In this document: positions 27,091 to 36,136 of the stretch, one piece after another
How positions within the stretch are numbered: position 1 is the first letter of the stretch
How the letters are laid out: each line of letters starts with the position of its first letter
Source: Gemmatimonadota bacterium
Lineage (GTDB): Bacteria > Gemmatimonadota > Gemmatimonadetes > Longimicrobiales > Gaopeijiaceae
Length of the DNA: 57,922 bases
NCBI GenBank assembly: GCA_028873845.1
Contig: JAPPNO010000080.1
Location: 1 to 57,922 of the forward strand
Direction of reading: 5' to 3'
Made by a program: the position numbers and the translations under genes
Notes under the pieces: generated by a model
Told to the model about the DNA's origin: nothing
Databases searched by the model: none
The model's input: the letters and a program-made list of their open reading frames with translations, nothing else

Positions 27091-29304
27091 ATGATGGTGC
27101 GTTCGCGGAAGTTGCGTTGTCGGCGGAAGCGGAGGGGGTGGGAGGTTTGGGGGACGCGGGTGTCGATCCCCTGCCTCGTCGCGGTCGCTGTCTCGGCGAC
27201 ATGGACGGTCCCGGCCTCGGCCCAGGAGCGCCGTCCCCTTGAACTGGAGGACTACTACCGGCTGAAGAACGCCGGCAGCCCGGCGCTGTCGCCCGACGGG
27301 TCACTGGTCGCGTACGCGGTGAGCTGGGTGGTGGAGGAGGAGAACCGGCGCCACAGCGAGATCTGGCTGGCCGCCGCGGACGGATCCGGGGAGCCGGTGC
27401 GACTGACCAGCCCCAGCTTCAGCGCTTCGTCGCCCGCGTGGACACCCGACGGCCGGCTCCTCGCCTTCAGCTCCAGACGCCCCGGCCCGGAAGGCCGCAC
27501 CGGCGGCGGGACCTGGTTCCTTCGCATGGACCGTCCCGCGGGGGAGGCGTTTCAGATCGAGGGCCTTGGCGGGTCCCCGGTCTTCAGCCCGGACGGCGCC
27601 TGGATCGCGTTCACCGCGCCGGTGCGCCCGCCCCCCGCGCCGCCCCGCACCTACGGCTCCGACTTCGAGCGCCGCACGGTGGAGCGCTTCGACGGACGCG
27701 ACTACGACTGGATGAACTACCGCTTCGACCGGCGCGGCTACCTGCCGGATCCGCGTGATCCGCGTGCAACGCCCCCGCGCGAGATCCATGTGATTCCCGC
27801 GGCCGGCGGCGAACCCCGGCAGCTCACCGATCTGGGGGTCAACGCGGGTGGATTGGCCTGGAGTGCCGACGGGCGACGGTTGGCGTTCACCGCCGACAGT
27901 CACCAGCGCGACGAGCACAGCTACGAGCGCGCCGATCTGTGGACGGTGGACCTGGACGGCAACGTGACACGGCTCACCGACGACGAGTACAGCTATTCCT
28001 CGCCGTCCTGGTCTCCCGATGGCGGCCGGATCGCGGTTCGCGGCAACGAGGGGCTGGATGTGATCATCCGCGAGGCCCGGGATCGCGGGGCGTCGTCGGA
28101 ACTCTTCGTCTTCGACGCGGCGACCGGTGAGCGCACCGGCAACCTCACGGCCGACTGGGATCTGATTCCGGGCGGGCCGTCCTGGGCGCCGGACGGGAGG
28201 CACGTGTATTTCTCCGCCAGCGCAAGCGGCAACAGTCATCTGTTTCGGGTTCCGGCCGGGGGTGGTGAAGTCGAACAGGTCACCCACGGCGGTCGCCGAC
28301 TCGGCAGCTTCTCCTTTTCCGCCGACTTCGCGCGGGTCGCGTACCGGGCCACCGATCCCGTCAGGCCGGGGGACATCTGGGTGGCGGGGGTGGGGGGCGG
28401 TGGCGAGATCCGGGTGAGCGACGTGAACGGGCCGCTGCTGGCCGAGGTGGCCATTGCATCGCCCGACCGGTTGCTGTTCCGCAGCGAGGATGGCACCGAG
28501 GTGGAGGGGTGGATTCTGCCTGCGCGCGGGTACGGCGGGGACGGGGAGGGGAGCGGGGGCGGCGGCTTCCCCATGATCCTCCAGATCCACGGGGGGCCAC
28601 ACGGCGCGTACGGCAACGACTTCTCGTTCGATCGCCAACTGCTCGCGGCAGAGGGCTACATGGTGCTCTATACGAACCCGCGCGCGTCGACGGGTTACGG
28701 CGAGGACTTCCGGTGGGGGACGTGGGGCGGGTGGGGGTTCAAGGACTACGAGGACATCATGGCCGGGGTCGACCACGCGATCGCCAACTACGACATCGAC
28801 ACGGACCGGATGGGGGTGACCGGCTACTCCTACGGCGGCTACATGACCAACGTGGTCATCACGAAAACGGACCGATTCGCCGCCGCCATCGCGGGCGCGT
28901 CAATATCCAACTGGGTCAGCGATTACGGGGTGGCCGACATCCCCCGCACCAAGGAGAGCGAGTTCTACGGGCCGCCCTGGGAGGAGCGGGGACTGGAGAA
29001 CCTGATGCGCTCGTCTCCGATCATCCACGCGAAGGGGGTCTCGACGCCGACCATGTTCGTACATGGGGAATCGGACCATCGAGTCCCCATCGAAGAGGCG
29101 GAGCAGATGTACGTGGCGCTGCGCAAGCAGAGGGTCCCCGCGCGGTTCGTGCGCTATCCGGACTCGTACCACGGGGGATGGACGCCGTGGCGGACGGTGC
29201 ACCGGATGTGGGTGCAGCTGGAGTGGTGGGATCAGTGGCTGGGGCGGCGGCCGGCGTCGGAAGAGGATGGTCCGCAACCATTGGGTATCTTCCCCGGAGA
29301 ATAG
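27091..29304 (+). CDS. Secreted S9-family serine peptidase (dipeptidyl/acylaminoacyl peptidase type)
   Basis: A 737-residue protein with a basic n-region and signal peptide ending near PASAQER. ATG 27091 or 27094 follows GGAGGA. The N-terminal propeller has TolB-like repeats (SPALSPDGSLVAYAV, FSPDGAWIAFTAP, LAWSADGRRLAFTAD). The catalytic domain has Ser580 in GYSYGGYM, Asp662 in GESDHRVP and His694 in DSYHGGWTP, a complete and canonical S9 triad; length fits the S9C group. It probably releases peptides or N-blocked residues outside the cytoplasm. The next gene, a gamma-glutamyltransferase, begins 4 nt after the stop, so the two form an operon. Confidence 0.92.
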   Translation: MMVRSRKLRCRRKRRGWEVWGTRVSIPCLVAVAVSATWTVPASAQERRPLELEDYYRLKNAGSPALSPDGSLVAYAVSWVVEEENRRHSEIWLAAADGSGEPVRLTSPSFSASSPAWTPDGRLLAFSSRRPGPEGRTGGGTWFLRMDRPAGEAFQIEGLGGSPVFSPDGAWIAFTAPVRPPPAPPRTYGSDFERRTVERFDGRDYDWMNYRFDRRGYLPDPRDPRATPPREIHVIPAAGGEPRQLTDLGVNAGGLAWSADGRRLAFTADSHQRDEHSYERADLWTVDLDGNVTRLTDDEYSYSSPSWSPDGGRIAVRGNEGLDVIIREARDRGASSELFVFDAATGERTGNLTADWDLIPGGPSWAPDGRHVYFSASASGNSHLFRVPAGGGEVEQVTHGGRRLGSFSFSADFARVAYRATDPVRPGDIWVAGVGGGGEIRVSDVNGPLLAEVAIASPDRLLFRSEDGTEVEGWILPARGYGGDGEGSGGGGFPMILQIHGGPHGAYGNDFSFDRQLLAAEGYMVLYTNPRASTGYGEDFRWGTWGGWGFKDYEDIMAGVDHAIANYDIDTDRMGVTGYSYGGYMTNVVITKTDRFAAAIAGASISNWVSDYGVADIPRTKESEFYGPPWEERGLENLMRSSPIIHAKGVSTPTMFVHGESDHRVPIEEAEQMYVALRKQRVPARFVRYPDSYHGGWTPWRTVHRMWVQLEWWDQWLGRRPASEEDGPQPLGIFPGE

Positions 29305-29308
29305 CGAA

Positions 29309-31096
29309 ATGAGACAGGTGTCAAAGCGACCGAGACTGCTTGCCTTCCTTCCGGCGTTGGCCGTGCTTGCTCTCCAGGCGTGCGCGCCCCAGCCACCGGA
29401 CCTCTCCCCCGGGAACTGGGCCGACGACTACGACCGCTTCATGGCCGCACAGCTTGTCGAACGCACCGAGGCGGATGTGGCCACGGGCGAAAGAGGCGCG
29501 GTCACCGTGGCGTACAACGGACTCGCCGCGCGTGCCGGGCTCGAGGCGCTCAAGCAGGGGGGCGGCGCGATCGACGCGGCCCTGACCGCGGCGCTCACCC
29601 AGGTCGCGCTCACCGCGGGTGCCCCGATCAGCTACTTCGGGATCATGTCGCTGGTCTACTACGACGCCGGTTCGGGTACGGTCCACACGATGAACGCGGA
29701 GTGGAACACCGTGCTCGGCGAGGACGACCCGCTCACGATTCCGGGCGGTATCGACATGTCGTCGCCCCAGGGGATGTATGGCACCGAGGTGGGAGGCCGC
29801 ACGGCATTGGTGGGCGGGTTCATGAAGGGTGTGGGCGCGGCCCACGAGCGATTCGGGCGGTTGCCCTGGGAAGAGATCTTCAAGCCGGCGATTCATGTCG
29901 CCGAGAACGGGTTTCCGGTTGCGGAGAAGATGGCCGAGTATTGGGCGATGCGCGCGCCGGACCTGGCCCGCCTTCCCGAGACGCACGCGACACTGCTGAA
30001 GGACGACGGTTCGCCCTACGCGGAGGGCGACGTCTTCGTGCAGCCCGCGCTGGCGGCGACCTTGCATGCGGTTTCCGAGCTCGGTACGAACTACATGTAT
30101 GGGGGGCCGTGGGCGGAAAAAGCCGCCGCCGCGGTGCAGGCCGACGGGGGGCGGATGACCGTCGAGGACCTGGCTGCGTACGAGGTGCTATGGCAGGAGC
30201 CGCTGGTGGCGGATCTGGGCGGAGGCTACACCGTCTACACGAACCCGCCGCCGAACGCGGGCGGCACCGCCCTCATCGAGGCGCAGCGATTGGCCGCTGC
30301 GTCGGGGCTCGTGGACGACGGCCACTGGACGGAATCTGCCGACGCGTTGCGCAAGGCCCTCGACGCCACCCGCAACTTCATGCTGGACTTCCTGCCCCCC
30401 GAGACCCTGACCGCCCTGTTCGGCGCCGACTTCACGCCCGAACAGCGCGTCACACCCGAACACGCCGAGGCCTTCTGGGCGATCATGGAGGCGGGCCTGC
30501 CCTTCGGGACGTGGGCCCCCGCCACCCCCGGCCACTCCGACGACGTGGTCGCCATCGACGCGGACGGCAACATCGCTGCCATCACCCACAGCATCAACGC
30601 GGTCATGTGGGGCAAGACCGCGATCGTTGTCGACGGCATCACCATCGGCGACCCCGCCTCCTTCCAGCAGCAGCAGATCGCGCGGCTCGAGCCCGGCGCG
30701 CGGCTTCCCGCGCCAACCGAGACGGGCATCCTCTTCCACGACGGCCGGCCGATTCTCGGCTTCGCCTCGATGGGGTCGGGTCTCCACCACCGCACCTTCC
30801 AGGCGCTGCTCGGCGTGATGCACTTCGGCCAGACCGTCGACGAGGCGGTCGACACACCCGACTTCTTCTATCCCGACACCGATCCCGTGACCTTCCAGCT
30901 CACCTTCAGGGTTCCGGTCGGCGGGTTTCCGCGCGAGGTGCTGGACGGGACGGGCTACGCGTACGAGGAACTGGATCCCCGGCAGGCGCGCCTTGCGGGT
31001 GAAGGGTTGTGGGTGGCGGTCAGCCGGGATCCCGAAACGGGGGAACTGCGGGCGGCGTCGCACAACCGGAACAACAGCGCGGCGGTAGCGTGGTAG
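29309..31096 (+). CDS. Gamma-glutamyltransferase family lipoprotein
   Basis: A 595-residue protein from ATG 29309, whose Shine-Dalgarno (GGAGAA) lies in the end of the upstream S9 gene. The signal ends with LALQAC, a lipobox, so it is likely membrane-anchored. Fold markers: GLAARAGLEALKQGGGAIDAALT, GGFMKGVGAAHERFGRLPWEEIFKPAI, GGRMTVEDLAAYEVLWQEPL, NPPPNAGGTALIEAQ. The maturation site is probably Thr406 in ATPGHSDDVVAIDADGN, with a two-residue difference from the usual TxHxSVVDxxGN. It differs strongly from the other copy at 14.6 kb, so the two are old paralogs. It may take gamma-glutamyl peptides as substrate beside the S9 peptidase. Its stop is 4 nt from the converging S51 gene. Confidence 0.85.
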   Translation: MRQVSKRPRLLAFLPALAVLALQACAPQPPDLSPGNWADDYDRFMAAQLVERTEADVATGERGAVTVAYNGLAARAGLEALKQGGGAIDAALTAALTQVALTAGAPISYFGIMSLVYYDAGSGTVHTMNAEWNTVLGEDDPLTIPGGIDMSSPQGMYGTEVGGRTALVGGFMKGVGAAHERFGRLPWEEIFKPAIHVAENGFPVAEKMAEYWAMRAPDLARLPETHATLLKDDGSPYAEGDVFVQPALAATLHAVSELGTNYMYGGPWAEKAAAAVQADGGRMTVEDLAAYEVLWQEPLVADLGGGYTVYTNPPPNAGGTALIEAQRLAAASGLVDDGHWTESADALRKALDATRNFMLDFLPPETLTALFGADFTPEQRVTPEHAEAFWAIMEAGLPFGTWAPATPGHSDDVVAIDADGNIAAITHSINAVMWGKTAIVVDGITIGDPASFQQQQIARLEPGARLPAPTETGILFHDGRPILGFASMGSGLHHRTFQALLGVMHFGQTVDEAVDTPDFFYPDTDPVTFQLTFRVPVGGFPREVLDGTGYAYEELDPRQARLAGEGLWVAVSRDPETGELRAASHNRNNSAAVAW

Positions 31097-31100
31097 GGAT

Positions 31101-32141
31101 TCAACCCGACTCGCCCACCAGGACCACCCCGTCCTCCACCCTCAACACCCGCGCGTCCGCAGCGCTCTCGAAGTCGAACGGCCAGTCGCCCGCGGCGCCA
31201 TTGCGCAGCACGACACGCCGTATCCCGTGCAGGGTGAGCGGCACCCCGGCGGCGAGTCGGGCCGGTCCGGAGACCCGGTACAGCCACGCCCCTCCCGTCC
31301 CGTCGGAGGACACCGTGTAGGACTCGTCCTCGATCACAAGTGCGACCCCTTCGTCCAGCCCCACCCCTACGACCGGCCCCTCACCCCGCGCCTCCAGGAA
31401 CCGGGCCAGGAACACGAGGAGCCTCCCCTCGCGCCCACGCTCCATGAAGTGACTGTCCACCAGCGTCGCAGCGAGTTCCGGCTGGGCGAAGACCGGCCTG
31501 GCGATGCTCACTTCGCGGCGCAACGGATCGGCCAGCGCCTCGGGTGAGGTGACCGTCCCGAAGCGTGCGTCAAAGGCCGCCTCGCCCAGCGAGACCGCAC
31601 CCGCGCTCGTGCCTCCGAAGGCGACGCCCCGCGTGGTGGCGGCGGCGAGCGCGTTGTGGAGGGTTTCGGGCCACCGCCCCAGGTAGTGCCACTGGTTGCC
31701 CCCGGCGAGCCACACCGCCTCGGCGCGATCCACCCGGCATAGCACCGCCGGATCGGCCCCCGCTTCGGGCCGGGTGGTGCGCACGGTGACGATGGTGGCT
31801 GGGCTGGGGTCGGGTTGGAGAGTGGCCGAGAAGTACTCCGGGTAGCTGGTGAGCGACCCGGTCGCCCGCAGGATCACGATGTCCCCGCCGCTCGCTGCTT
31901 CCACGAACCGCCGCGCCGCGGAGTCGTCTTCGCCACCGCCGCCCATCAGCACCAGGCGCCGGATCGGCGAGCGCTCGGTGTCGGCGCCGGTTCCCTCGAT
32001 TCCGCCGATGTGGATCCCGTCACCGGGTTCCGGGCATGGATCGACGTGTTCGGGTGCGAGCGGTCTGGGTCCGCCGTCCCCGCAGGCAATTGCAAGGGCA
32101 ATGAAACCCGGTAGACTGCGGCCACAAAGTATATTACACAT
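31101..32141 (-). CDS. Cyanophycinase-like serine peptidase (S51 family), lipoprotein
   Basis: A 346-residue product if translation starts at the ATG at 32141; an alternative ATG at 32183 is possible but neither has a Shine-Dalgarno. The short leader ends in LAIAC, a lipobox. Family motifs: RRLVLMGGGGED, VWLAGGNQWHYLG (GGNQ) and the nucleophile elbow GGTSAGA with Ser179, plus DSHFMERGREGRLLVFLARF, as in cyanophycinase and peptidase E-like enzymes. The known family hydrolyses beta-Asp-Arg dipeptides from cyanophycin or Asp-X dipeptides; this one is exported and has a C-terminal beta domain, so the substrate may differ. An AT-rich palindrome overlaps its start. Confidence 0.78.
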   Translation of the reverse strand: MCNILCGRSLPGFIALAIACGDGGPRPLAPEHVDPCPEPGDGIHIGGIEGTGADTERSPIRRLVLMGGGGEDDSAARRFVEAASGGDIVILRATGSLTSYPEYFSATLQPDPSPATIVTVRTTRPEAGADPAVLCRVDRAEAVWLAGGNQWHYLGRWPETLHNALAAATTRGVAFGGTSAGAVSLGEAAFDARFGTVTSPEALADPLRREVSIARPVFAQPELAATLVDSHFMERGREGRLLVFLARFLEARGEGPVVGVGLDEGVALVIEDESYTVSSDGTGGAWLYRVSGPARLAAGVPLTLHGIRRVVLRNGAAGDWPFDFESAADARVLRVEDGVVLVGESG

Positions 32142-32176
32142 TACAAAATGTAACGTGGACCTTACATATTGGAACG
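32131..32176 (-). promoter_or_regulatory. AT-rich region with TTACA-AAA-TGTAA palindrome at the S51 gene start
   Basis: A perfect 5+3+5 palindrome at 32141-32153 touches the start codon of the S51 gene. Read on the reverse strand, TTCCAA and TACATT with a 16-nt spacer could be a promoter whose transcript would begin almost at the ATG, implying a leaderless mRNA. The core resembles the motif upstream of mtnA. Confidence 0.4.
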
Positions 32177-32270
32177 TTGGCAAGGCGGCGCAGCCCCGGA
32201 TGTCCCGCTGCCGGAATCCCCTCCTGACCGCGAGCGGCCACCCTTTGGCTGAAGCTGCCCCCGCCTCGCG

Positions 32271-32657
32271 TCAGACGAGCTTTCCGTCCGTCTCCAGCTT
32301 CTTGACCACCGCCCAGCCGAGCGCCTGAGTGACGCTCACGGCCACTGCGGCCCTGACCAGGTTGCCGTAAACAGGGACCCAACGAAGCACGAGGTTGGCA
32401 CCACCCTTGCCGACCATCGTGCCGAGGGTGGCATAGAGGGTCGAGCGAACGGCTCCGTCGGTCCAGGGAATGTCGAACTCGTCGGCCAGCGCAGTGATCA
32501 TGGCCACCTGCACCGGCGCGATGGCGACCGAGTCCGAACCGGGAATCACTGTTACGCCCGCCGCCCCGCCCGCGGCCGCGGAGGCCGAGTGGATGATGGC
32601 CGCGCATCGCTTCCGCCGCTCGGGGAGGTATCGCTTGAATTCGTCCTTGAATCCCAT
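32271..32657 (-). CDS. DUF697-like small protein without GTPase domain
   Basis: A 128-residue protein from the ATG at 32657, with AAGGAAG about 9 nt upstream. After a basic start (FKRYLPERRKR) come two amphipathic-to-hydrophobic stretches: AIIHSASAAAGGAAGVTVIPGSDSVAI and a GTMVGKGGANLVLRWVPVYGNLVRAAVAVSVTQALGW segment. VAMITALADEFDI between them is typical of the DUF697 module usually found at the C-terminus of Era-like GTPases. Here the GTPase is absent, and none lies in the neighbourhood. It may associate with the inner membrane. Function unknown. Confidence 0.7.
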   Translation of the reverse strand: MGFKDEFKRYLPERRKRCAAIIHSASAAAGGAAGVTVIPGSDSVAIAPVQVAMITALADEFDIPWTDGAVRSTLYATLGTMVGKGGANLVLRWVPVYGNLVRAAVAVSVTQALGWAVVKKLETDGKLV

Positions 32658-32777
32658 GGTCCGCTTCCTTTGCTGGTTACTCCTCTGACGCGGGGGGGCG
32701 CGTGCGCCGTTGCCTCAATCTACGCGAGGGGGGTCGTCGGCGTTCCAGTTCGTTCACTGGAGCCGGTCGCAGATTCG

Positions 32778-35700
32778 TCAACTCACAATCCTCCCCCTCC
32801 GCGGCAAGACCACCGCCGGCAGCCCCAGCCGCTCCACCGCCTCGTTGAAGCGCCGCAGCTCGTTTTCGAGGAGGTCGAGATAGCGCACGCGCACGGCATC
32901 CCACTCCTCCAGCAGATCCTCGAGCCGCTGCATCGTTCCTGGGTGCGGCGCACCCTCGGGACCGCCGGAGATGTAGCCGTCCGATCCGGTCACGCGGCCG
33001 TACAGCTCGAGCCACTGGTTGTCCAGCCGGGGCGGGAAGCGGATCGGGTCCTGGTTGGACCGGTTCTTCGTCTGCATGAGGTCTTCGGTGACGCCGGTCG
33101 ACTTCTCAGTCAGCGTGTCGGCCAGCGGCTGGAGCGCGTCCTGCTGGTCCGCCGCCCGCGCCCGCTCCATGACTTCCTCCACCTGGCGCCGGATGGCCGC
33201 GAGGTCGTCGATGGCCCGCGAGATCGAGTTGATGGAGTCGCGCGCGAGGGTGGCCACGCGGAACTGCTCCTCGTAGCTGGCGGCGGTGACTTCCGGGATG
33301 CGGGGGTCGGGGAGGAGTTCAAAGTCGCGTTCCGCCATGGTTTCGCCCACGGTCATCCTTACCGTGTAGGTGCCGGGAGGTGCCTTGATGCCGCCGGTGT
33401 ATCCCCAGACGACGGTCCCTTCGGGCAGCTCCGGCCCCGCATGGTGAAGCGCCCACGCGATCCGGTTCAGCCCGGCGTCCGCGGTGATCCGCTCGCCGTC
33501 CGCGTCTTCAGCCGCGGCGGAGTCGGAGGAGAATGTCCGCACCACCTCCCCACGCGGGTCCACGACCTCGATCCGAACCTCCTCGGCCGGCTCTTCCCCC
33601 AGGTAGTAGTGGATCTGCGCGCCCGCGGCCGGAGGCTCCGGGTTCAGTTCCGCCAACCCCGGAGTCCCCAGGTTGGTCAGGCGCCGCGCGTCGAGCGGCT
33701 GGAAGAGGTGGACGCCCGCCCCCACCGCCTCCTCGATCTCACGCAAGGGCGAAATGTCGTCCATGATCCAGAACGAGCGGCCCTGCGTGGAGAGGATCAG
33801 GTCGTCGTGGGCCACGCGCATCCCCGTGATCGGGGTGATGGGAAGGTTGCGCTGGAAGCTCTGCCACGAGTCGCCCGCGTCGAAGGAGACGAACACGCCG
33901 AACTCGGTGCCCGCGAAGAGGAGTCCGTCGCGCAGGGGGTCTTCCCGCACGGTGCGTACGGGATGGCCGCCGGGGATGCCGCCGGTGACCCGGGTCCACG
34001 ACGCGCCGAAGTCGTCCGTCCGGAAGACGTAGGGGTCGAAGTCGTCCATCCGGTACCGCTGCACGGCGATGTACGCACGCCCGGCACGGTGCACCGACAG
34101 CTCGATTTCGTCCACCGTCCCCAGCTCGGGCATCCCGCCCGGCGTGATGTCGGTCCAGTTCGCGCCGCCGTCCCGGGTCACATGCACCCGCCCGTCGTCG
34201 CTCCCCGCCCAGATCTCGTCCGCGTCGAAGGGCGACTCCGCGATCGAGAAGACCACGTTGTAGATCTCCACCCCGGTCACGTCGGCATTGATCGGCCCGC
34301 CCGCCTGTTCCTGGTGTGCGGGGTTGTCCGTCGTCAGGTCCGAGCTGATCGTCTCCCAGGTCGCGCCCTCGTCGCGCGAGCGATTCACGTACTGCGACCC
34401 GTGGTAGATCACGTTCGGATCGTGCCGGCTGACCACCATCGGCGACACCCACTGGAAACGGTGCCGCAGGTCCTTCGCCGCCATGCCGAGCTGGAGCTGC
34501 GGGTAGAGCATGACGTTGCGCCGTTGTCCGGACTCCAGGTCGTAGCGGTCCATCACTCCGCCGTAGCACCCGGCGTAGACGATGTGCGGGTGGTCCGGGT
34601 GCAGGGCGATCGGTCCCGTCTCGCAGCCGCCCACGTTCTGCCAGTGCTGCTTGGGGTAGAGGGTGTTCACATCCGACCAGGCGGGCACCGAAATGGTCGT
34701 ATTGTCCTGCTGGGCCCCGTAGAGCCGGTAGGGGAAGCCGTTGTCGACGATGACGTCATAGAACTCGGCGGTGGGCTGGTTGTAGTAGGTCGACCAGGTC
34801 TCGCCGTTGTTGACGGTGACCTGTGCGCCTCCGTCGTCGGCGACCACCATGCGGCTGGGGTCCGAAGGGTGGATCCACAGGTCGTGCACGTCGCCGTGCG
34901 GGACGGGGATCATTTCGAAGGTCGTGCCGCCGTCCACCGAGCGGTACAGGCGGGTGTTGAGCGCGTAGACCGTGTTCGGGTCGACCGGGTCGGCCCGGAT
35001 GTGCGTGTAGTACCAGGCGCGCTGCCGCAGGTTGTTGTCCGAGTTGGTGCGGGTCCAGGTCGCGCCGCCGTCGTCGGAGCGGTAGACGCCCCCGTCCGGC
35101 TCGGCCTCGAGGATTGCCCACACCCGGTCAGGGTCCGCGGGGGACACGGACACGCCCACCTTCCCCACAACGCCCTCGGGGAGTCCACCGCCCAGTTTCG
35201 TCCACGTATCGCCCCCGTCGGTCGTCTTGTAGACACCGCCCTCCTCCGCGCCCGAGATCAGCGCCCACGGCTTCCGCTCCCCCCGCCACATCCCCGCATA
35301 CAGAATGCGCGGGTTGGTCATGTCCATGGCCAGATCGGACGCACCCGTCGAGTCGTTGAGCGCCAGCACGTGCTCCCAGGTCGCTCCCCCGTCGCGCGAG
35401 CGGAAGATCCCCCGCTCGGGGTTCTTGCCGAACGGGTGGCCGAAGGCGGCCACGTAGACCAGGTCGTGATCGTGCGGGTGCACCTCGATACGCGGAATCT
35501 GCCCTGCCTCGGGAAGGCCGATGAACGACCAGGTCCGTCCGTCGTCCATCGACTTCCACGCGCCCCGCCCGGTGGATGTGTTGCCCCGGATGCAGGCCGA
35601 TCCCTCCCCGACGTAGATCACGTTCTGGTCCGAGTCGGCCACCCTGACCGCGCCGATCGATCCCCCGAAGTACCCGTCGGAGATGTTCTCCCAGGTCACC

Positions 35701-35975
35701 CCGTTGTCGGTTGTCTCCCAGACGCCGCCGCCGGTGGTGCCCATCAGCCAGCGGTCGGGGTCGTTGAGGAAGCCGGTCGCGGCGGTGGAGCGGCCGCCGC
35801 GGTAGGGGCCGGCCATGCGGTAGCCGAGGTCCTTGAAGGCGAGGGTGTCGACGGATTGGGCGGCGAGGGGGGGCGGGTAATGGCCCGCCAGTGTGGCTGC
35901 AGCGAGAGCCACGCAAGTCGTGGCGGGGCGCATCGCGCGGCGCAGAACACGAGGAAGGAATGTCGCCGGGTTCAT
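32778..35975 (-). CDS. VPS10/sortilin-type secreted propeller protein
   Basis: A 1065-residue product from the ATG at 35975 (AGGA 10 nt upstream); the longer in-frame extension has no signal. The Sec leader ends near PLAAQSV. Residues ~40-760 contain a dense series of Asp-boxes (WETTDNGVTWEN, FRSRDGGATWEH, YKTTDGGDTWTK, YRSDDGGATWTR, FRTDDFGASWTR), forming one or two large propellers like sortilin and the bacterial proteins often labelled glycosyl hydrolases. A FlgD-like Ig strand set follows (VRIEVVDPRGEVVRTF ... PGTYTVRMTVG), then a helical C-terminal region (~930-1065) with coiled-coil character. No catalytic acid/base pair is identifiable. Possibly binds peptides outside the cell. Confidence 0.85.
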   Translation of the reverse strand: MNPATFLPRVLRRAMRPATTCVALAAATLAGHYPPPLAAQSVDTLAFKDLGYRMAGPYRGGRSTAATGFLNDPDRWLMGTTGGGVWETTDNGVTWENISDGYFGGSIGAVRVADSDQNVIYVGEGSACIRGNTSTGRGAWKSMDDGRTWSFIGLPEAGQIPRIEVHPHDHDLVYVAAFGHPFGKNPERGIFRSRDGGATWEHVLALNDSTGASDLAMDMTNPRILYAGMWRGERKPWALISGAEEGGVYKTTDGGDTWTKLGGGLPEGVVGKVGVSVSPADPDRVWAILEAEPDGGVYRSDDGGATWTRTNSDNNLRQRAWYYTHIRADPVDPNTVYALNTRLYRSVDGGTTFEMIPVPHGDVHDLWIHPSDPSRMVVADDGGAQVTVNNGETWSTYYNQPTAEFYDVIVDNGFPYRLYGAQQDNTTISVPAWSDVNTLYPKQHWQNVGGCETGPIALHPDHPHIVYAGCYGGVMDRYDLESGQRRNVMLYPQLQLGMAAKDLRHRFQWVSPMVVSRHDPNVIYHGSQYVNRSRDEGATWETISSDLTTDNPAHQEQAGGPINADVTGVEIYNVVFSIAESPFDADEIWAGSDDGRVHVTRDGGANWTDITPGGMPELGTVDEIELSVHRAGRAYIAVQRYRMDDFDPYVFRTDDFGASWTRVTGGIPGGHPVRTVREDPLRDGLLFAGTEFGVFVSFDAGDSWQSFQRNLPITPITGMRVAHDDLILSTQGRSFWIMDDISPLREIEEAVGAGVHLFQPLDARRLTNLGTPGLAELNPEPPAAGAQIHYYLGEEPAEEVRIEVVDPRGEVVRTFSSDSAAAEDADGERITADAGLNRIAWALHHAGPELPEGTVVWGYTGGIKAPPGTYTVRMTVGETMAERDFELLPDPRIPEVTAASYEEQFRVATLARDSINSISRAIDDLAAIRRQVEEVMERARAADQQDALQPLADTLTEKSTGVTEDLMQTKNRSNQDPIRFPPRLDNQWLELYGRVTGSDGYISGGPEGAPHPGTMQRLEDLLEEWDAVRVRYLDLLENELRRFNEAVERLGLPAVVLPRRGRIVS

Positions 35976-36136
35976 GTCGAGTGTCGTCCTGTGGAGTTTC
36001 GGGGGTTCGGGATGTGGAGAGCGAAGGAACGCAGAGAGTGACAAGGTCGCCGGGGAATCGCAATATTGGCTGTAGCTCCGAAGATTGTCAGTATCTCCGA
36101 AGAACAAAGCCCCCTGGACGAAAGTCGCCCGGAACC

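Noticed and set aside
32589-36041. A 1150-codon forward ORF opposite the sortilin-like gene
   Set aside because: It is antisense to a gene with a signal peptide and many Asp-boxes; its translation is Arg/Val/His-rich without domains, as expected from GC-rich third positions.
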